The position numbers and the translations under genes were made by a program. From assembly GCA_025499625.1 (NCBI GenBank), contig JAFMVD010000001.1, positions 156,215 to 220,214 of the forward strand: a stretch of DNA of 64,000 nucleotides. Reading direction: 5' to 3'. Source of the DNA: Carboxylicivirga fragile (GTDB taxonomy: Bacteria; Bacteroidota; Bacteroidia; Bacteroidales; Marinilabiliaceae). Position 1 is the stretch's first letter, and each line of letters opens with the position of its first letter. Positions 46,001-53,760 of this stretch are shown piece after piece. The notes beneath the pieces were generated by a model that made no database searches, was not told where the DNA came from, and saw nothing but the letters and a program-made list of their open reading frames with translations.

Positions 46001-46662
46001 CCAGTTACAACAACTTCATCCAAACCCATCATATCCGGAATAAGTACAATATTAATAATAGTTCTGCCCTCTACAGGTATTTCTTGCGTCACAAAACCTA
46101 AACTCGAAATCTCTAGCACTAATCCTTCTTCATCAGGCGCTTCCAACTCATAAGTGCCATCAACAGCAGAAACACAACCACTAGTAGTGCCTTTAAAGCA
46201 GACGGCAGCAAAGGGCAAGGGCTCGCCTTTTTCGTCAACCACAGTTCCTTTGATAAGAATCTTCTTTTCTTCGGGTTGTTGAACTACTACAATTGGCTTC
46301 TTTGCCGCTTTCTTTACAACGATATATTCATCAATTACTTCAAAATCCAGACCTTTGTCATTAAGTACAGAAAAATAAATATCAGATAATTCTAATTCAT
46401 TATTTTCCAATACAACGAGCTCATCCATGTCAATCTGACGATTACTGTAGATGGTAATTAAGCCTGTTTGGATTTCAATTTCCTTAAATAACTCCTTGTA
46501 AGTCATCTCTGTCTGTTCAAAAGTTACCTTTTGAGCCAAAGTGACAGCCGACATATTAATGAGCACTGCAAATAAAAAGACAACACTTATTTTCATAATT
46601 AATAGTGTTCGTCGTGATAGAATTTGTAGATTACTTCCACGACACATTCGTGTAAATTTCAT
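43036..46662 (-). CDS. SusC/RagA TonB-linked outer-membrane transporter with STN domain (locus 2)
   Basis: A 1208-residue transporter built like the one in locus 1: signal peptide (ending SAVTLAQ near residue 44), STN signalling domain (about 45-113), carboxypeptidase-like domain (about 137-215), plug with FTIRGQSSLTADGQPLIVVDG and KDAAAASIWGARAANGVI, and a barrel ending YTIGLSLTF. It is preceded by FecR and ECF sigma genes on the same strand, so STN-dependent regulation is expected. The two SusC proteins share organisation but differ in sequence. Confidence 0.95.
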   Translation of the reverse strand: MKFTRMCRGSNLQILSRRTLLIMKISVVFLFAVLINMSAVTLAQKVTFEQTEMTYKELFKEIEIQTGLITIYSNRQIDMDELVVLENNELELSDIYFSVLNDKGLDFEVIDEYIVVKKAAKKPIVVVQQPEEKKILIKGTVVDEKGEPLPFAAVCFKGTTSGCVSAVDGTYELEAPDEEGLVLEISSLGFVTQEIPVEGRTIINIVLIPDMMGLDEVVVTGYQTISKERATGSFSMLNSDNVANSPNETIGGNLESLVAGVQTTLDADGNTQFTIRGQSSLTADGQPLIVVDGFAIDGGLESINRNDVEKITVLKDAAAASIWGARAANGVIVITSKKGSGKKGMQVSVEAYAKFSDEVDLNYANPIASSQSQIEYEQMLWNQGWGKRIINLEDINQSFTKAGYLFEKQWEDHLANGGIGQPVYTIDTPDFQKLMNQSYQEQVKEHMLRKSFSQNYNVALRGQGERNRYSLSVMFNDNKHVIESDSDNNVLINFRNVMQVKDWLEFDFAIMEQIRNDKSSGVGLRDIQAMSPYETLLDENGNYNHVEYNRGYNSKVMNDLHSYTSGWAYDDMTYNPLQNMRTQKFETKTLSTRINAGLNFKIAEGIKYTVGFQYQNASYKTKNRYTEGSYYTRDQVNLFTLTDYQTIFDRLPYAINPETDYQLPMGEIVYLGNTNVVSYLLRNQLSIVKNYGDHAFNFIAGTETNRNDTETSREWLFGYNHKNYMSSVPDKMNNLQRAYYRNSTGNIITGGDHIYEPALTGRAGRYFSLYSNLGYTYKDKYTVSASVRTDASNLVVDEAKYRYSPFWSVGGSWQLSKEAFMESQEWLNRLTLRSTYGVNGNSNQFSSMVPTISYKSGSSPYSGAGYDYASLTDLGNSSLRWERVSQLNVALDFALFNNKLFGSVEYYDKNSEDLIAEVSVPSTDGTTLQAFNVADMENNGFELNLNANINIANTVLWKPILNYAYNNSMVNKVKEAYIPYNFLSGKSFVEGYEYLPTWAIKYNGLNEDGVATIRAKNGEVYDATVNLTNTGITATDLAWFQGTRIAPHVSSLTNEFFYKGFSLLATITGKFGHHMLVDGFSYSNRLETMNYHKNLDELIIGNEEATGEFPLPEQRIDAYGQYSTNARYLESRVADASYIRFKEVMLSYTIPHRITSQFGCSNFRVYTHINNVGMLWTANELGIDPDYPMGSSYFRPETTYTIGLSLTF

Positions 46663-46732
46663 AGATTTGTATTTAGACGTTAATACTTTCCGGAGGTGCT
46701 GCTACACTTTTCCGGTTTGAATTGAACTCGAA

Positions 46733-46758
46733 TCGGAGGATGCTGCTACATCCTTCGA
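46733..46758 (-). promoter_or_regulatory. Hairpin in the FecR-SusC junction (locus 2)
   Basis: TCGGAGGATG pairs with CATCCTTCGA (one G-U) around a 6-nt loop, in the same place and nearly the same sequence as in locus 1. A second partial copy (TCCGGAGGTGCTGCTACA) lies about 45 bp closer to SusC. Confidence 0.6.
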
Positions 46759-46764
46759 TTTTTT

Positions 46765-47916
46765 TTAATATTTTGCTTTCACCAATACCGTATTGTCGTT
46801 AATCGTTATTTCCGACTCGGCTGATTTTTCAATAAGTCCCATAAATAATTTAAAGTCTGTTTCTCTTTTCATGGCGCCTGATATTTTTCGACCCTTCACT
46901 TCATTGTTCGAAAAGAAGAAATCAACATCGTACCAGCGCGATAATTTATTGGCCACCTCTTCCAGAGGCATGTTCTCAAAGCGGAAAATACCATCTTTCC
47001 AGGCTGTGTATAAATCGGTGTCTACTTCTTTAATTTGCAAGTCGACTTGTCCTTGTGTTAGAATAGCTTGTTGTCCTGGCTGTACCATTACCTCTTCGTT
47101 ATTATAAAGTACAGCAATACTTCCTTCAACCAAGGTGGTTTGTTCCACCTTTTCATCCTCGTAACTCATTACATTAAACTGTGTACCATATACTTTTATA
47201 GCAGAGTTATTAGTTGTTACAATAAAGGCTCGTGTTTCATCTCTTGTTACGTCAAAAAGCGCTTCTCCTACCAGTTTAACTTTTCGTTCCCCACCAACAA
47301 AAGCTACCGGATAGCTTAATTTTGTTTCAGCATTTAGCCAAACCCTGGTTCCATCGGCTAGTATCAGGTTGTACTCACCGCCGCGAGGTACCACAATGGT
47401 ATTGTATTCAACTTCACTTGCCTCTTCTAAATTGTCGTAAACCAGTACATCCAATGAATCGCTCCCAATTATTTCACCCTTGGTATTTTTAATGAACTGT
47501 TTACTTTCAGCATCAAGCGATACGAAACTTCCATCGGCCAATTGCAAATGCGCTTTTGTACTTCCGGGTTGAATAACATGAGCTTGTTTAGTTATTTCTG
47601 TGTCAGTATTGGTAAATAATAAAACCGACAAACCTATGGCAAGTGGCAATATAATTGCCGCTGCATATTGAAATAGGCGCTTAAGCTTAATTGTTGATTT
47701 AGGCTCTAATCTGGTCTGTAAACGTTCCCATTGTCTTAGTATTCTTTCTTCTGACACCTCTATATCAGCCTCTTTGTTTCGTTCAAGGTGTTGATACAAT
47801 AAACGATGAGACTCGTCGGCCACTAACCAAAGCTCCAATTCTTGAAGCTCTTCTTGGCTAGCAATACCATGGAGGCAGCGCCATAATACGATGTATTCTA
47901 TATTAATTTTTGCCAT
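46765..47916 (-). CDS. FecR-family anti-sigma factor (locus 2)
   Basis: A 383-residue single-pass inner-membrane protein: cytoplasmic sigma-binding N-terminus (1-80), transmembrane helix near 85-105, periplasmic FecR domain (VPRGGEYNLILADGTRVWLN, then GEALFDVTRDETRAF, KVYGTQFNV) and C-terminal DUF4974 domain ending TVLVKAKY. Over much of the periplasmic part it resembles the FecR of locus 1 closely, consistent with paralogous regulation. It should control the ECF sigma encoded 382 bp upstream. Confidence 0.93.
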   Translation of the reverse strand: MAKINIEYIVLWRCLHGIASQEELQELELWLVADESHRLLYQHLERNKEADIEVSEERILRQWERLQTRLEPKSTIKLKRLFQYAAAIILPLAIGLSVLLFTNTDTEITKQAHVIQPGSTKAHLQLADGSFVSLDAESKQFIKNTKGEIIGSDSLDVLVYDNLEEASEVEYNTIVVPRGGEYNLILADGTRVWLNAETKLSYPVAFVGGERKVKLVGEALFDVTRDETRAFIVTTNNSAIKVYGTQFNVMSYEDEKVEQTTLVEGSIAVLYNNEEVMVQPGQQAILTQGQVDLQIKEVDTDLYTAWKDGIFRFENMPLEEVANKLSRWYDVDFFFSNNEVKGRKISGAMKRETDFKLFMGLIEKSAESEITINDNTVLVKAKY

Positions 47917-48047
47917 TCTTTTTATTTCTTCTTCACATTAATGACGTTCCTTTTTTTATTATTGGTGACAATACTTTAAAAAAGATCGTAAAAAATAATT
48001 TTAGAAGAAAAGAATGAATAGAATCAAGTTCTAAAATGGAAGTTTAA

Positions 48048-48089
48048 GGAGCGGCTCTTTTTTTGTGATTACCAATAAAGAGCCGCTCC
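48048..48089 (-). terminator. Hairpin between ECF sigma 2 and FecR2
   Basis: GGAGCGGCTCTTT pairs perfectly with AAAGAGCCGCTCC across a 16-nt loop. Its position in the 382-bp gap suggests the sigma gene ends here and FecR2 is transcribed separately or by read-through. Confidence 0.7.
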
Positions 48090-48154
48090 ATTTATAGCAG
48101 CAATTAACGCGATACAATCGCGCAAGAGCGTTAGGAGTTAAGCTTCGCTTTTTT

Positions 48155-48232
48155 CTAGTTCTGCTATGCGGAACAATTCGTGGTTTCAATTTCTTTTTTT
48201 ACTGTCTAAAAGTAATTTTCTTGATAACGTAC
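48155..48232 (+). repeat. Dispersed ~80-bp repeat, copy A
   Basis: The segment begins CTAGTTCTGCTATGCGGAAC, has a short inverted repeat GTTC...GAAC, then ATTCGTGG, TTTCAATTTC and ACTGTCTAAAA followed by AATTTTCTTGAT. The same order of blocks recurs at 53519-53602. Not coding. Confidence 0.6.
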
Positions 48233-48298
48233 AAACCTAAATGAACCTGATTCACTTTTTAAACTATAGTGCCCAAGCAAGATCCATCCTTTGAAGCA

Positions 48299-48859
48299 TT
48301 ATAGAGGAAAAAGAAACAGAACCTTAATACCATACTGCAAGAGTTCAGTACGAATTTTATTTTTAGCGCGCTTAAGCTGCGTATTAACCGTATTAATACT
48401 GATATCCAAGTCTTCGGCAATATCATTTGCCGTATGTCCAATCACATATTTTCGTTCAAAGATATCACGCATCTTTTCGGGCAAATCAGCCAGACATTTT
48501 TTAATACGATTGGTTAATTCTTCATTAATCTCCAATTCTCCTGCACTTTCCATATAGGCTTCAATCAGGAAAACCTCATGCTTGTCTCTTACATCAAAAT
48601 GGCGTAAGTAACCAAGGCATTTATTCTTAATGGCTGTGTATAAGTAGGCTTTGATTGACTTAATTTCCAGCGCTTCTCTTTTCTCCCAAAGCGTGGCAAA
48701 TACATCCTGAATTAAATCTTCACAAGCCTCCGCATCATACACATAACGCTGGGCAAACTTAGCTAGCAATGGGTAGTATTGATGAAATAAGGAGCGATAT
48801 ACGTCCTTATTGCTCTTACGCAATTCACTAATGATTATCTTATCATTTATAAAATCCAT
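48299..48859 (-). CDS. ECF RNA polymerase sigma factor (locus 2)
   Basis: A 186-residue sigma factor with region 2 (YRSLFHQYYPLLAKFAQRYV, then EDLIQDVFATLWEKRE) and region 4 (LPEKMRDIFERKYVIGHTAN with the HTH DIAEDLDISINTVNTQ). It is paired by position with FecR2 and should direct transcription of SusCD locus 2. The last residues (KVLFLFPL) are hydrophobic, as in the sigma of locus 1, a feature seen in many Bacteroidota ECF factors of this group. Confidence 0.93.
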   Translation of the reverse strand: MDFINDKIIISELRKSNKDVYRSLFHQYYPLLAKFAQRYVYDAEACEDLIQDVFATLWEKREALEIKSIKAYLYTAIKNKCLGYLRHFDVRDKHEVFLIEAYMESAGELEINEELTNRIKKCLADLPEKMRDIFERKYVIGHTANDIAEDLDISINTVNTQLKRAKNKIRTELLQYGIKVLFLFPL

Positions 48860-49045
48860 TCGTAACTATCTCTTGGCTTAGCCATGGTTTAATTTCAGCC
48901 TAAAGTAAACGGAAATCTTGGAATCTAAAAAATGATAGTTGTGAAATGGAAAGATCTAGCTGAGTCTTTTATGTAAATATTACGTGCATTACAATCGCTA
49001 TTTAACAATTTACTTCGGTATAGTTCTAAGTTCTATTAGCTGTCC

Positions 49046-49181
49046 TTCGAACATCAATTGATACAGATTCGATACATCTTCGAGGCTTGTTCGTACTTGC
49101 TTCGGGTGGGCTTCGATCCTATAGAGCCGAACAATACCCGAAGAACACCCGATCAAAGGCCGATTATGCTACGATTATGGT
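49046..49181. repeat. 11-nt-period array with opposed halves
   Basis: TTCG starts at 49046, 49068, 49079, 49090, 49101 and 49112, all in one 11-nt phase (a degenerate ATTG fills 49057). CCGA then starts at 49127, 49138, 49149 and 49160, with ACGA at 49171, again exactly 11 nt apart. The halves are inverted relative to each other and can fold: CTTCGGGT at 49100 pairs with ACCCGAAG. The rest of the 552-bp gap (48860-49411) shows no gene. Confidence 0.75.
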
Positions 49182-49361
49182 TAAATGAAGACTCAAGGCA
49201 GATTCAATAACATATCCTGGTATTATGCTTTAATAAAATCTGACAATTCGAAATTAGCCTGTTTTGAAGCCTAAATTTTATGAAACGTAGATAGGATCGT
49301 TTGAAAACTGATCGTTAAAATTCGTTCGATAGTTGTCGAATGAAAATTTGATGTTTAAACA

Positions 49362-49400
49362 TGGCATTAAGCTCGGGAATATACCACCAGTCCAATGCCA
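49362..49400 (-). terminator. Weak 3' inverted repeat of the acyltransferase gene
   Basis: TGGCATT (49362-49368) and AATGCCA (49394-49400) flank a 25-nt loop 12 bp downstream of the stop; no U run. Confidence 0.35.
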
Positions 49401-49411
49401 TTAAATCTATA

Positions 49412-50467
49412 TTATTTCCTCTTCAGTCCAAATAACACACCCACCACTCCTACTCTTCTTATTACCAATTCATAAAAGGCATAACTGCCAATAAAGGTAA
49501 TGAGTGTAACTAAAAGTAATTTAGCTGAAACAGGGAAGTCCATAGGTAGTATCCACACACATCCCAGGTATAAAAATACCATATGAATAATGTATATTGG
49601 ATAAGCAGCCTGACTGAGGTATTGTAATGTTTTACCTGGGCGATTCAAATACTTATATCCAAACCCAAATACGCTAAATACCCAAAGATTTGACTCAATT
49701 GACAATAAGTAATCGGGCGCTCCCATCAACTCATAAACAACCAAACGCGTCAGGTATAAACTAAATGCCATAACAAAAAATAACCATCGCCATTTACTTA
49801 CCATTCGCCAGAATCCATCACCACTATAAATAAACAAGTAACCAAAAAGAAATGCCAGTAAACCTAGAAAAAAACCATGCCAGGTCATTGAGTACATTTC
49901 AAAATGTTCGGGAGCCATAATTTCAGCTTCCACAACAAAAGGCGACATCACTATTATTACTGTGAAAGGTGAACTAAAAAGCTGATTTAATTTCTGCCTT
50001 AGTTTACCATTTTGCTTATGCTTTAAATAATAAAATATGGGCAATAGTATTAGTACATAGGCAAATATATTGGCCAAAAACCATAAATGTGCCCGGTGTG
50101 CAAAATAGGATATATCCTGACTGTAATACATTTGTGTAAGCATAATATGAATCGGAACGATTGCCAGCATGCCAAAAACAAGCGGTAAGAGAATACGCCA
50201 ACTTCGCTCGGCAATTAACTGCTTCCAGGTTCTCTTTTTCATAGCAAAACATACGCCCATACCGGAAACGAAAAACAATATGGGGATACGCCATACATTT
50301 AGCATAGCCATTGGAATCCATATACTTTCCATTGATTCACTGCTAGTAATAAAGCCAACAAGCGTGCCCCAGGGCTGAAATACTATGGCCACATGATAAA
50401 TCAATAACAAAGCGATGGCTATTACTCTAAGCCAATCTATGTCGTATCTTCTTTCTGTTGAGTTCAT
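49412..50467 (-). CDS. Acyltransferase 3 family integral membrane protein
   Basis: A 351-residue inner-membrane protein with about ten hydrophobic segments. The N-terminus RRYDIDWLRVIAIALLLIYHVAI carries the family's catalytic histidine context; RIPILFFVSGMGV and the Arg-rich cytoplasmic loop (KKRTWKQLIAERSWRILLP) also match the acyltransferase 3/MdoC-like group. These enzymes move acyl groups across or onto cell-surface glycans. The substrate cannot be told. It stands alone, 40 bp downstream of the ankyrin lipoprotein gene on the same strand, so the two may be cotranscribed. Confidence 0.88.
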   Translation of the reverse strand: MNSTERRYDIDWLRVIAIALLLIYHVAIVFQPWGTLVGFITSSESMESIWIPMAMLNVWRIPILFFVSGMGVCFAMKKRTWKQLIAERSWRILLPLVFGMLAIVPIHIMLTQMYYSQDISYFAHRAHLWFLANIFAYVLILLPIFYYLKHKQNGKLRQKLNQLFSSPFTVIIVMSPFVVEAEIMAPEHFEMYSMTWHGFFLGLLAFLFGYLFIYSGDGFWRMVSKWRWLFFVMAFSLYLTRLVVYELMGAPDYLLSIESNLWVFSVFGFGYKYLNRPGKTLQYLSQAAYPIYIIHMVFLYLGCVWILPMDFPVSAKLLLVTLITFIGSYAFYELVIRRVGVVGVLFGLKRK

Positions 50468-50507
50468 AAAACTAAAGTTCAGTTTGTTATTTAAAAATTA
50501 ACTCAAT

Positions 50508-51086
50508 CTACTTCAACATATCAGCTATTATCGGTCGCACCTTTTCCAGACGGTCGTAATCCAACCTTAAACCTAAAGAACCAAGATCCTTATTAAGTTG
50601 TTCATAAATCGGCTTCACATCCGAAAATGGCCCAGCTACACTTTGGTACGGTGTAGCTCCGTAATTATTAGTTGCCTGCTTATTGGCTCCTTTATTTATT
50701 AGACTACTCACAATCTCTTTTCTGCCAAAAAATGCGGCGGTATGCAAAGCTGTTGATCCATCGGCACTTTTTATGCTCAAATCAGCGCCACCATTTATCA
50801 AGACATTGGCAACATCCGTTCTATTAAAAGTAATTGCAATGGATAAAGGCGTTGAACCATATTGATCTTTCACATTTAAATCACTCCCCACTTTAATGTG
50901 TTGTTTCATTGAATTAACATCCCCCATAAAGGCAGCGGCATGTATATCAACCTTTGGTTTTTGAATGTTTGTGTTTCCTTTTTGCGAATCACCACTTGTG
51001 TTTTTACAACTAGCATTTAACAACACCATAACTAAAGTAAAAATAATGGTGAAAGAGATTTTAGTCTTCATTTTTTGAGTTTTCAT
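50508..51086 (-). CDS. Ankyrin-repeat lipoprotein
   Basis: A periplasmic lipoprotein of about 192 residues with a signal peptide ending at a lipidation Cys (LLNASCKNTS). Three to four ankyrin units are visible: DIHAAAFMGDVNSMKQHI, then GSTPLSIAITFNRTDVANVL, then GSTALHTAAFFGRKEIVSSL and YGATPYQSVAGP. The helical C-terminus (KVRPIIADML) is outside the repeats. ATG 51086 or 51071 are both plausible. Ankyrin domains mediate protein binding; the partner is unknown. It diverges from the AraC-TPR regulator over a region with a direct repeat. Confidence 0.8.
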   Translation of the reverse strand: MKTQKMKTKISFTIIFTLVMVLLNASCKNTSGDSQKGNTNIQKPKVDIHAAAFMGDVNSMKQHIKVGSDLNVKDQYGSTPLSIAITFNRTDVANVLINGGADLSIKSADGSTALHTAAFFGRKEIVSSLINKGANKQATNNYGATPYQSVAGPFSDVKPIYEQLNKDLGSLGLRLDYDRLEKVRPIIADMLK

Positions 51087-51227
51087 TGCTTTTAATTTGT
51101 GTTCAATAAATATGTATTTACAGAACAGGTTCATGATATATTTTCAACAATGTAAAGGTGGGTGTAATGCTGATGCACTACCAATCAAGCATAAAGCAAA
51201 GAACATAAAACTTGCAGCGACTGTAAA

Positions 51228-51259
51228 AACTATGACGCAGGTCTATCAACTATGACGCA
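51228..51259 (+). promoter_or_regulatory. Direct repeat AACTATGACGCA x2, candidate operator
   Basis: Two exact 12-bp copies start at 51228 and 51248, 20 bp apart, about two helical turns. They lie in the divergent gap between the ankyrin lipoprotein and the AraC-type regulator. AraC proteins bind direct repeats with this spacing. Confidence 0.55.
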
Positions 51260-51377
51260 AATGCGACTAATACCTTATCAAAATGATCATCAAAATAAAA
51301 ACAAGCACTCCCGATTTTAAATGCAAATATTGTATCTTCAAACACCAGTATTAACAATCTTTTTTTACCTAAGCCTG

Positions 51378-53420
51378 ATGGAAAACGAGTTTTTAAACCA
51401 GATTAAAGCACTCATTCTACAAAACATATCGAATGATAAATTTGGCGTAGCTGAATTGGCTTATGCTGCCGGAATGAGTAGATCAAATTTGCTTCGTAAA
51501 ATTCAAAAGTACACAGGCGATTCGGTGAGTATTTATATACGTAAAATAAGGTTGGATGAGGCATCAAAATTACTAAGACAAGATGCTTATACTGTCTCAG
51601 AGGTTTCTTATCGGGTTGGTTTTAGTAGCGCGTCCTATTTTATTAAGTGTTTTCGCGAGCATTATGGTTATCCGCCAGGTGAAATGAATAATAAGGCGAG
51701 AGTTGAAAAGGACATACAATATGAACGAAAGTCAAAAGCATATAAAAAGGTAATCATTTTCAGTGCCGCTTTTCTAGTCCCATTAATCATTTGGATACTC
51801 GTTTATTCACCTTTTTCAGAACAGAAAAATGAAACTAAAAAATCAATAGCTGTACTGCCGTTTAAAAACGACAGTAATGATTCAACTAACGTTTATATCG
51901 TTAATGGCTTGATGGAGTCGATACTTGATAACCTTCAACAATTGGAAGGTTTAAAGGTAATTAGTCGCACTTCGGTTGAGAAATATCGCAACAGTAAGCT
52001 CAGTATTCCGGAAATAGCTGAAGAGCTTAATGTGAGTTATTTTATTGAAGGCAGCGGTCAAAAAATTGGTGATAATATTCGCTTAAGTGTTCAGTTAATT
52101 GAAGCCAGAGCTGACGATCATATTTGGAGTGAGCAATACAACCGACAGATCAATGATATTTTTGATATTCAAACAGAAGTAGCCAAACAAGTTGCTAATC
52201 AAATACAAGTTCACATCAGCCCCGAGGAAGAGGAGCGTATTTCGCAGCTACCAACAGATAACATTGAAGCTTATGAGCTATTTCTGCAAGGTATAGATTT
52301 ACTGAACGAAGAAAGCAAAGAGGGACTTTATGCTGGTATTCCCTACCTTCATAAAGCCATTGAACTTGATTCTGAATTTGCACGTGCCCACGCAGCATTG
52401 GCATTGGCTTATTATTACGTTGATCTGTTTGAGGCAGGAACCGTCTTTTCGGATTCGCTTAATTATTATGCCGATAAAGCACTATTGCATAACCCCAAAT
52501 TAGCTCAAGGCTTAACCGCCAAAGCACTCTATTACATTGATAATAACGAATACGGCCAGGCTGTTACATATCTGGAAAAAGCTCTGGAATACAATCCGAA
52601 TTCAGCATTAGTTATCAACACCTTATCTGATTTATATGGAACTCATATACCAAACACTGAACTTTACCTGGAATATGCTCTTAAGGGCGTTAGCTTAGAT
52701 ATTGCATCCAATGACTCCAGTACGGCAAGTTATACCTATCTTCATTTGAGCAATGCCCTCATTCAAACAGGCTTCACCGATGAAGCCATTCGGGCCATCA
52801 ATAAATCCTTGGCTAATAATCCCAATAATTTATTCTCCGAATATGTAAGGGCTTATATACTTTACGCCAAGCACAAAGATTTGAAACAAACCAAAGAACT
52901 TTTAATTGAGGCTCTGGAAAAAGATCCCAGCCGTTTTGACATTATGCAAGAAATTGGCAATGCTTGCTATTACATGCGCGATTGGGAAGAATCCTACTCC
53001 TACTTCAAGCAATTTATAGCTATTAAAGAGGCTTTACAGTTGGATGTATACGTACATAAAACAGCTGAAATCGGCCTGGTATATGAAAAAATGGGTTTTA
53101 ATGATGAAGCCAATCAATTTATGTCTCAATTTAAAAGCTACCTGGAGACAGATGAATCAACTTATACACATCTAAACCTGGCTTTATATTACTCATACCT
53201 AAACAAGCCTGACAAAGCCTTTGAACACCTTCGACTATTTAGTAAAGAAGAAAATTTTCAATACTGGATAATACTCTTTATTCCGATGGATCCATTGGTA
53301 GATAATATCAAAGATGATCCAGAGTTTGACCAGCTTATGGAACAATTGGAAAACAACTTTTGGCAAAGCCACAATCGTATTAAAAAGCAACTGCTAGCAA
53401 AAGACCTATTGGATTTTTAA
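51378..53420 (+). CDS. Membrane-bound AraC-HTH / TPR regulator
   Basis: A 680-residue protein combining an AraC-type DNA-binding domain (residues 5-105, with LAYAAGMSRSNLLRKI and SEVSYRVGFSSASYFIKCF), one transmembrane helix (124-143), a periplasmic FlgO/TolB-like nucleotide-cyclase-associated domain (about 155-280, starting KSIAVLPFKND) and at least seven TPR units up to residue 640. This puts the DNA-binding domain in the cytoplasm and the sensor/TPR part outside. It is an AraC version of a CadC-like one-component system. The ATG at 51378 was chosen; the longer frame from 51321 adds a hydrophobic N-terminus that would displace the HTH. Confidence 0.88.
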   Translation: MENEFLNQIKALILQNISNDKFGVAELAYAAGMSRSNLLRKIQKYTGDSVSIYIRKIRLDEASKLLRQDAYTVSEVSYRVGFSSASYFIKCFREHYGYPPGEMNNKARVEKDIQYERKSKAYKKVIIFSAAFLVPLIIWILVYSPFSEQKNETKKSIAVLPFKNDSNDSTNVYIVNGLMESILDNLQQLEGLKVISRTSVEKYRNSKLSIPEIAEELNVSYFIEGSGQKIGDNIRLSVQLIEARADDHIWSEQYNRQINDIFDIQTEVAKQVANQIQVHISPEEEERISQLPTDNIEAYELFLQGIDLLNEESKEGLYAGIPYLHKAIELDSEFARAHAALALAYYYVDLFEAGTVFSDSLNYYADKALLHNPKLAQGLTAKALYYIDNNEYGQAVTYLEKALEYNPNSALVINTLSDLYGTHIPNTELYLEYALKGVSLDIASNDSSTASYTYLHLSNALIQTGFTDEAIRAINKSLANNPNNLFSEYVRAYILYAKHKDLKQTKELLIEALEKDPSRFDIMQEIGNACYYMRDWEESYSYFKQFIAIKEALQLDVYVHKTAEIGLVYEKMGFNDEANQFMSQFKSYLETDESTYTHLNLALYYSYLNKPDKAFEHLRLFSKEENFQYWIILFIPMDPLVDNIKDDPEFDQLMEQLENNFWQSHNRIKKQLLAKDLLDF

Positions 53421-53518
53421 GCTATTTTTTTTTACAAGAGCCTCGTCAAGAGTGCTAGACATGCATCCATATAATAAGTTGACCTATGACAACTTAACAC
53501 TATCGCCACATTAGTTCC

Positions 53519-53602
53519 TAGTTTCGCATAGCGGAACCATTTGTGATAATTATTTCAATTCGTGGGGGCTATCTTATCACTGTTTAAAACAATTTCTCTG
53601 AT
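53519..53602 (+). repeat. Dispersed ~80-bp repeat, copy B
   Basis: Begins CTAGTTTCGCATAGCGGAAC, followed by ATTTGTG, TTTCAATT, CACTGTTTAAAA and AATTTCTCTGAT in the same order as copy A at 48155, with a 10-20 bp insertion in the middle. It occupies the 340-bp gap before the CysJ-like gene; the remainder of the gap shows nothing else. Confidence 0.6.
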
Positions 53603-53760
53603 TGCTATGGTGAATTAAAGATACTTAGCTTGCAACTTGATTGGCAATGAATTCAGCGCATAAAAGATTATTACCAATAAAAATCACTTTTGGCATCAAC
53701 ATTTTATCGTTTTATACCTTATAGTATAACGAATATTCAGATTGATAAAAGTGATTAAAA

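Noticed and set aside
46557..46662. Alternative inner start for SusC2 at the MKISVVFLF methionine
   Set aside because: Both SusC proteins carry a similar basic N-terminal extension (ending in MRISFILLF or MKISVVFLF), so the longer starts are kept for consistency; the choice does not affect the mature protein.
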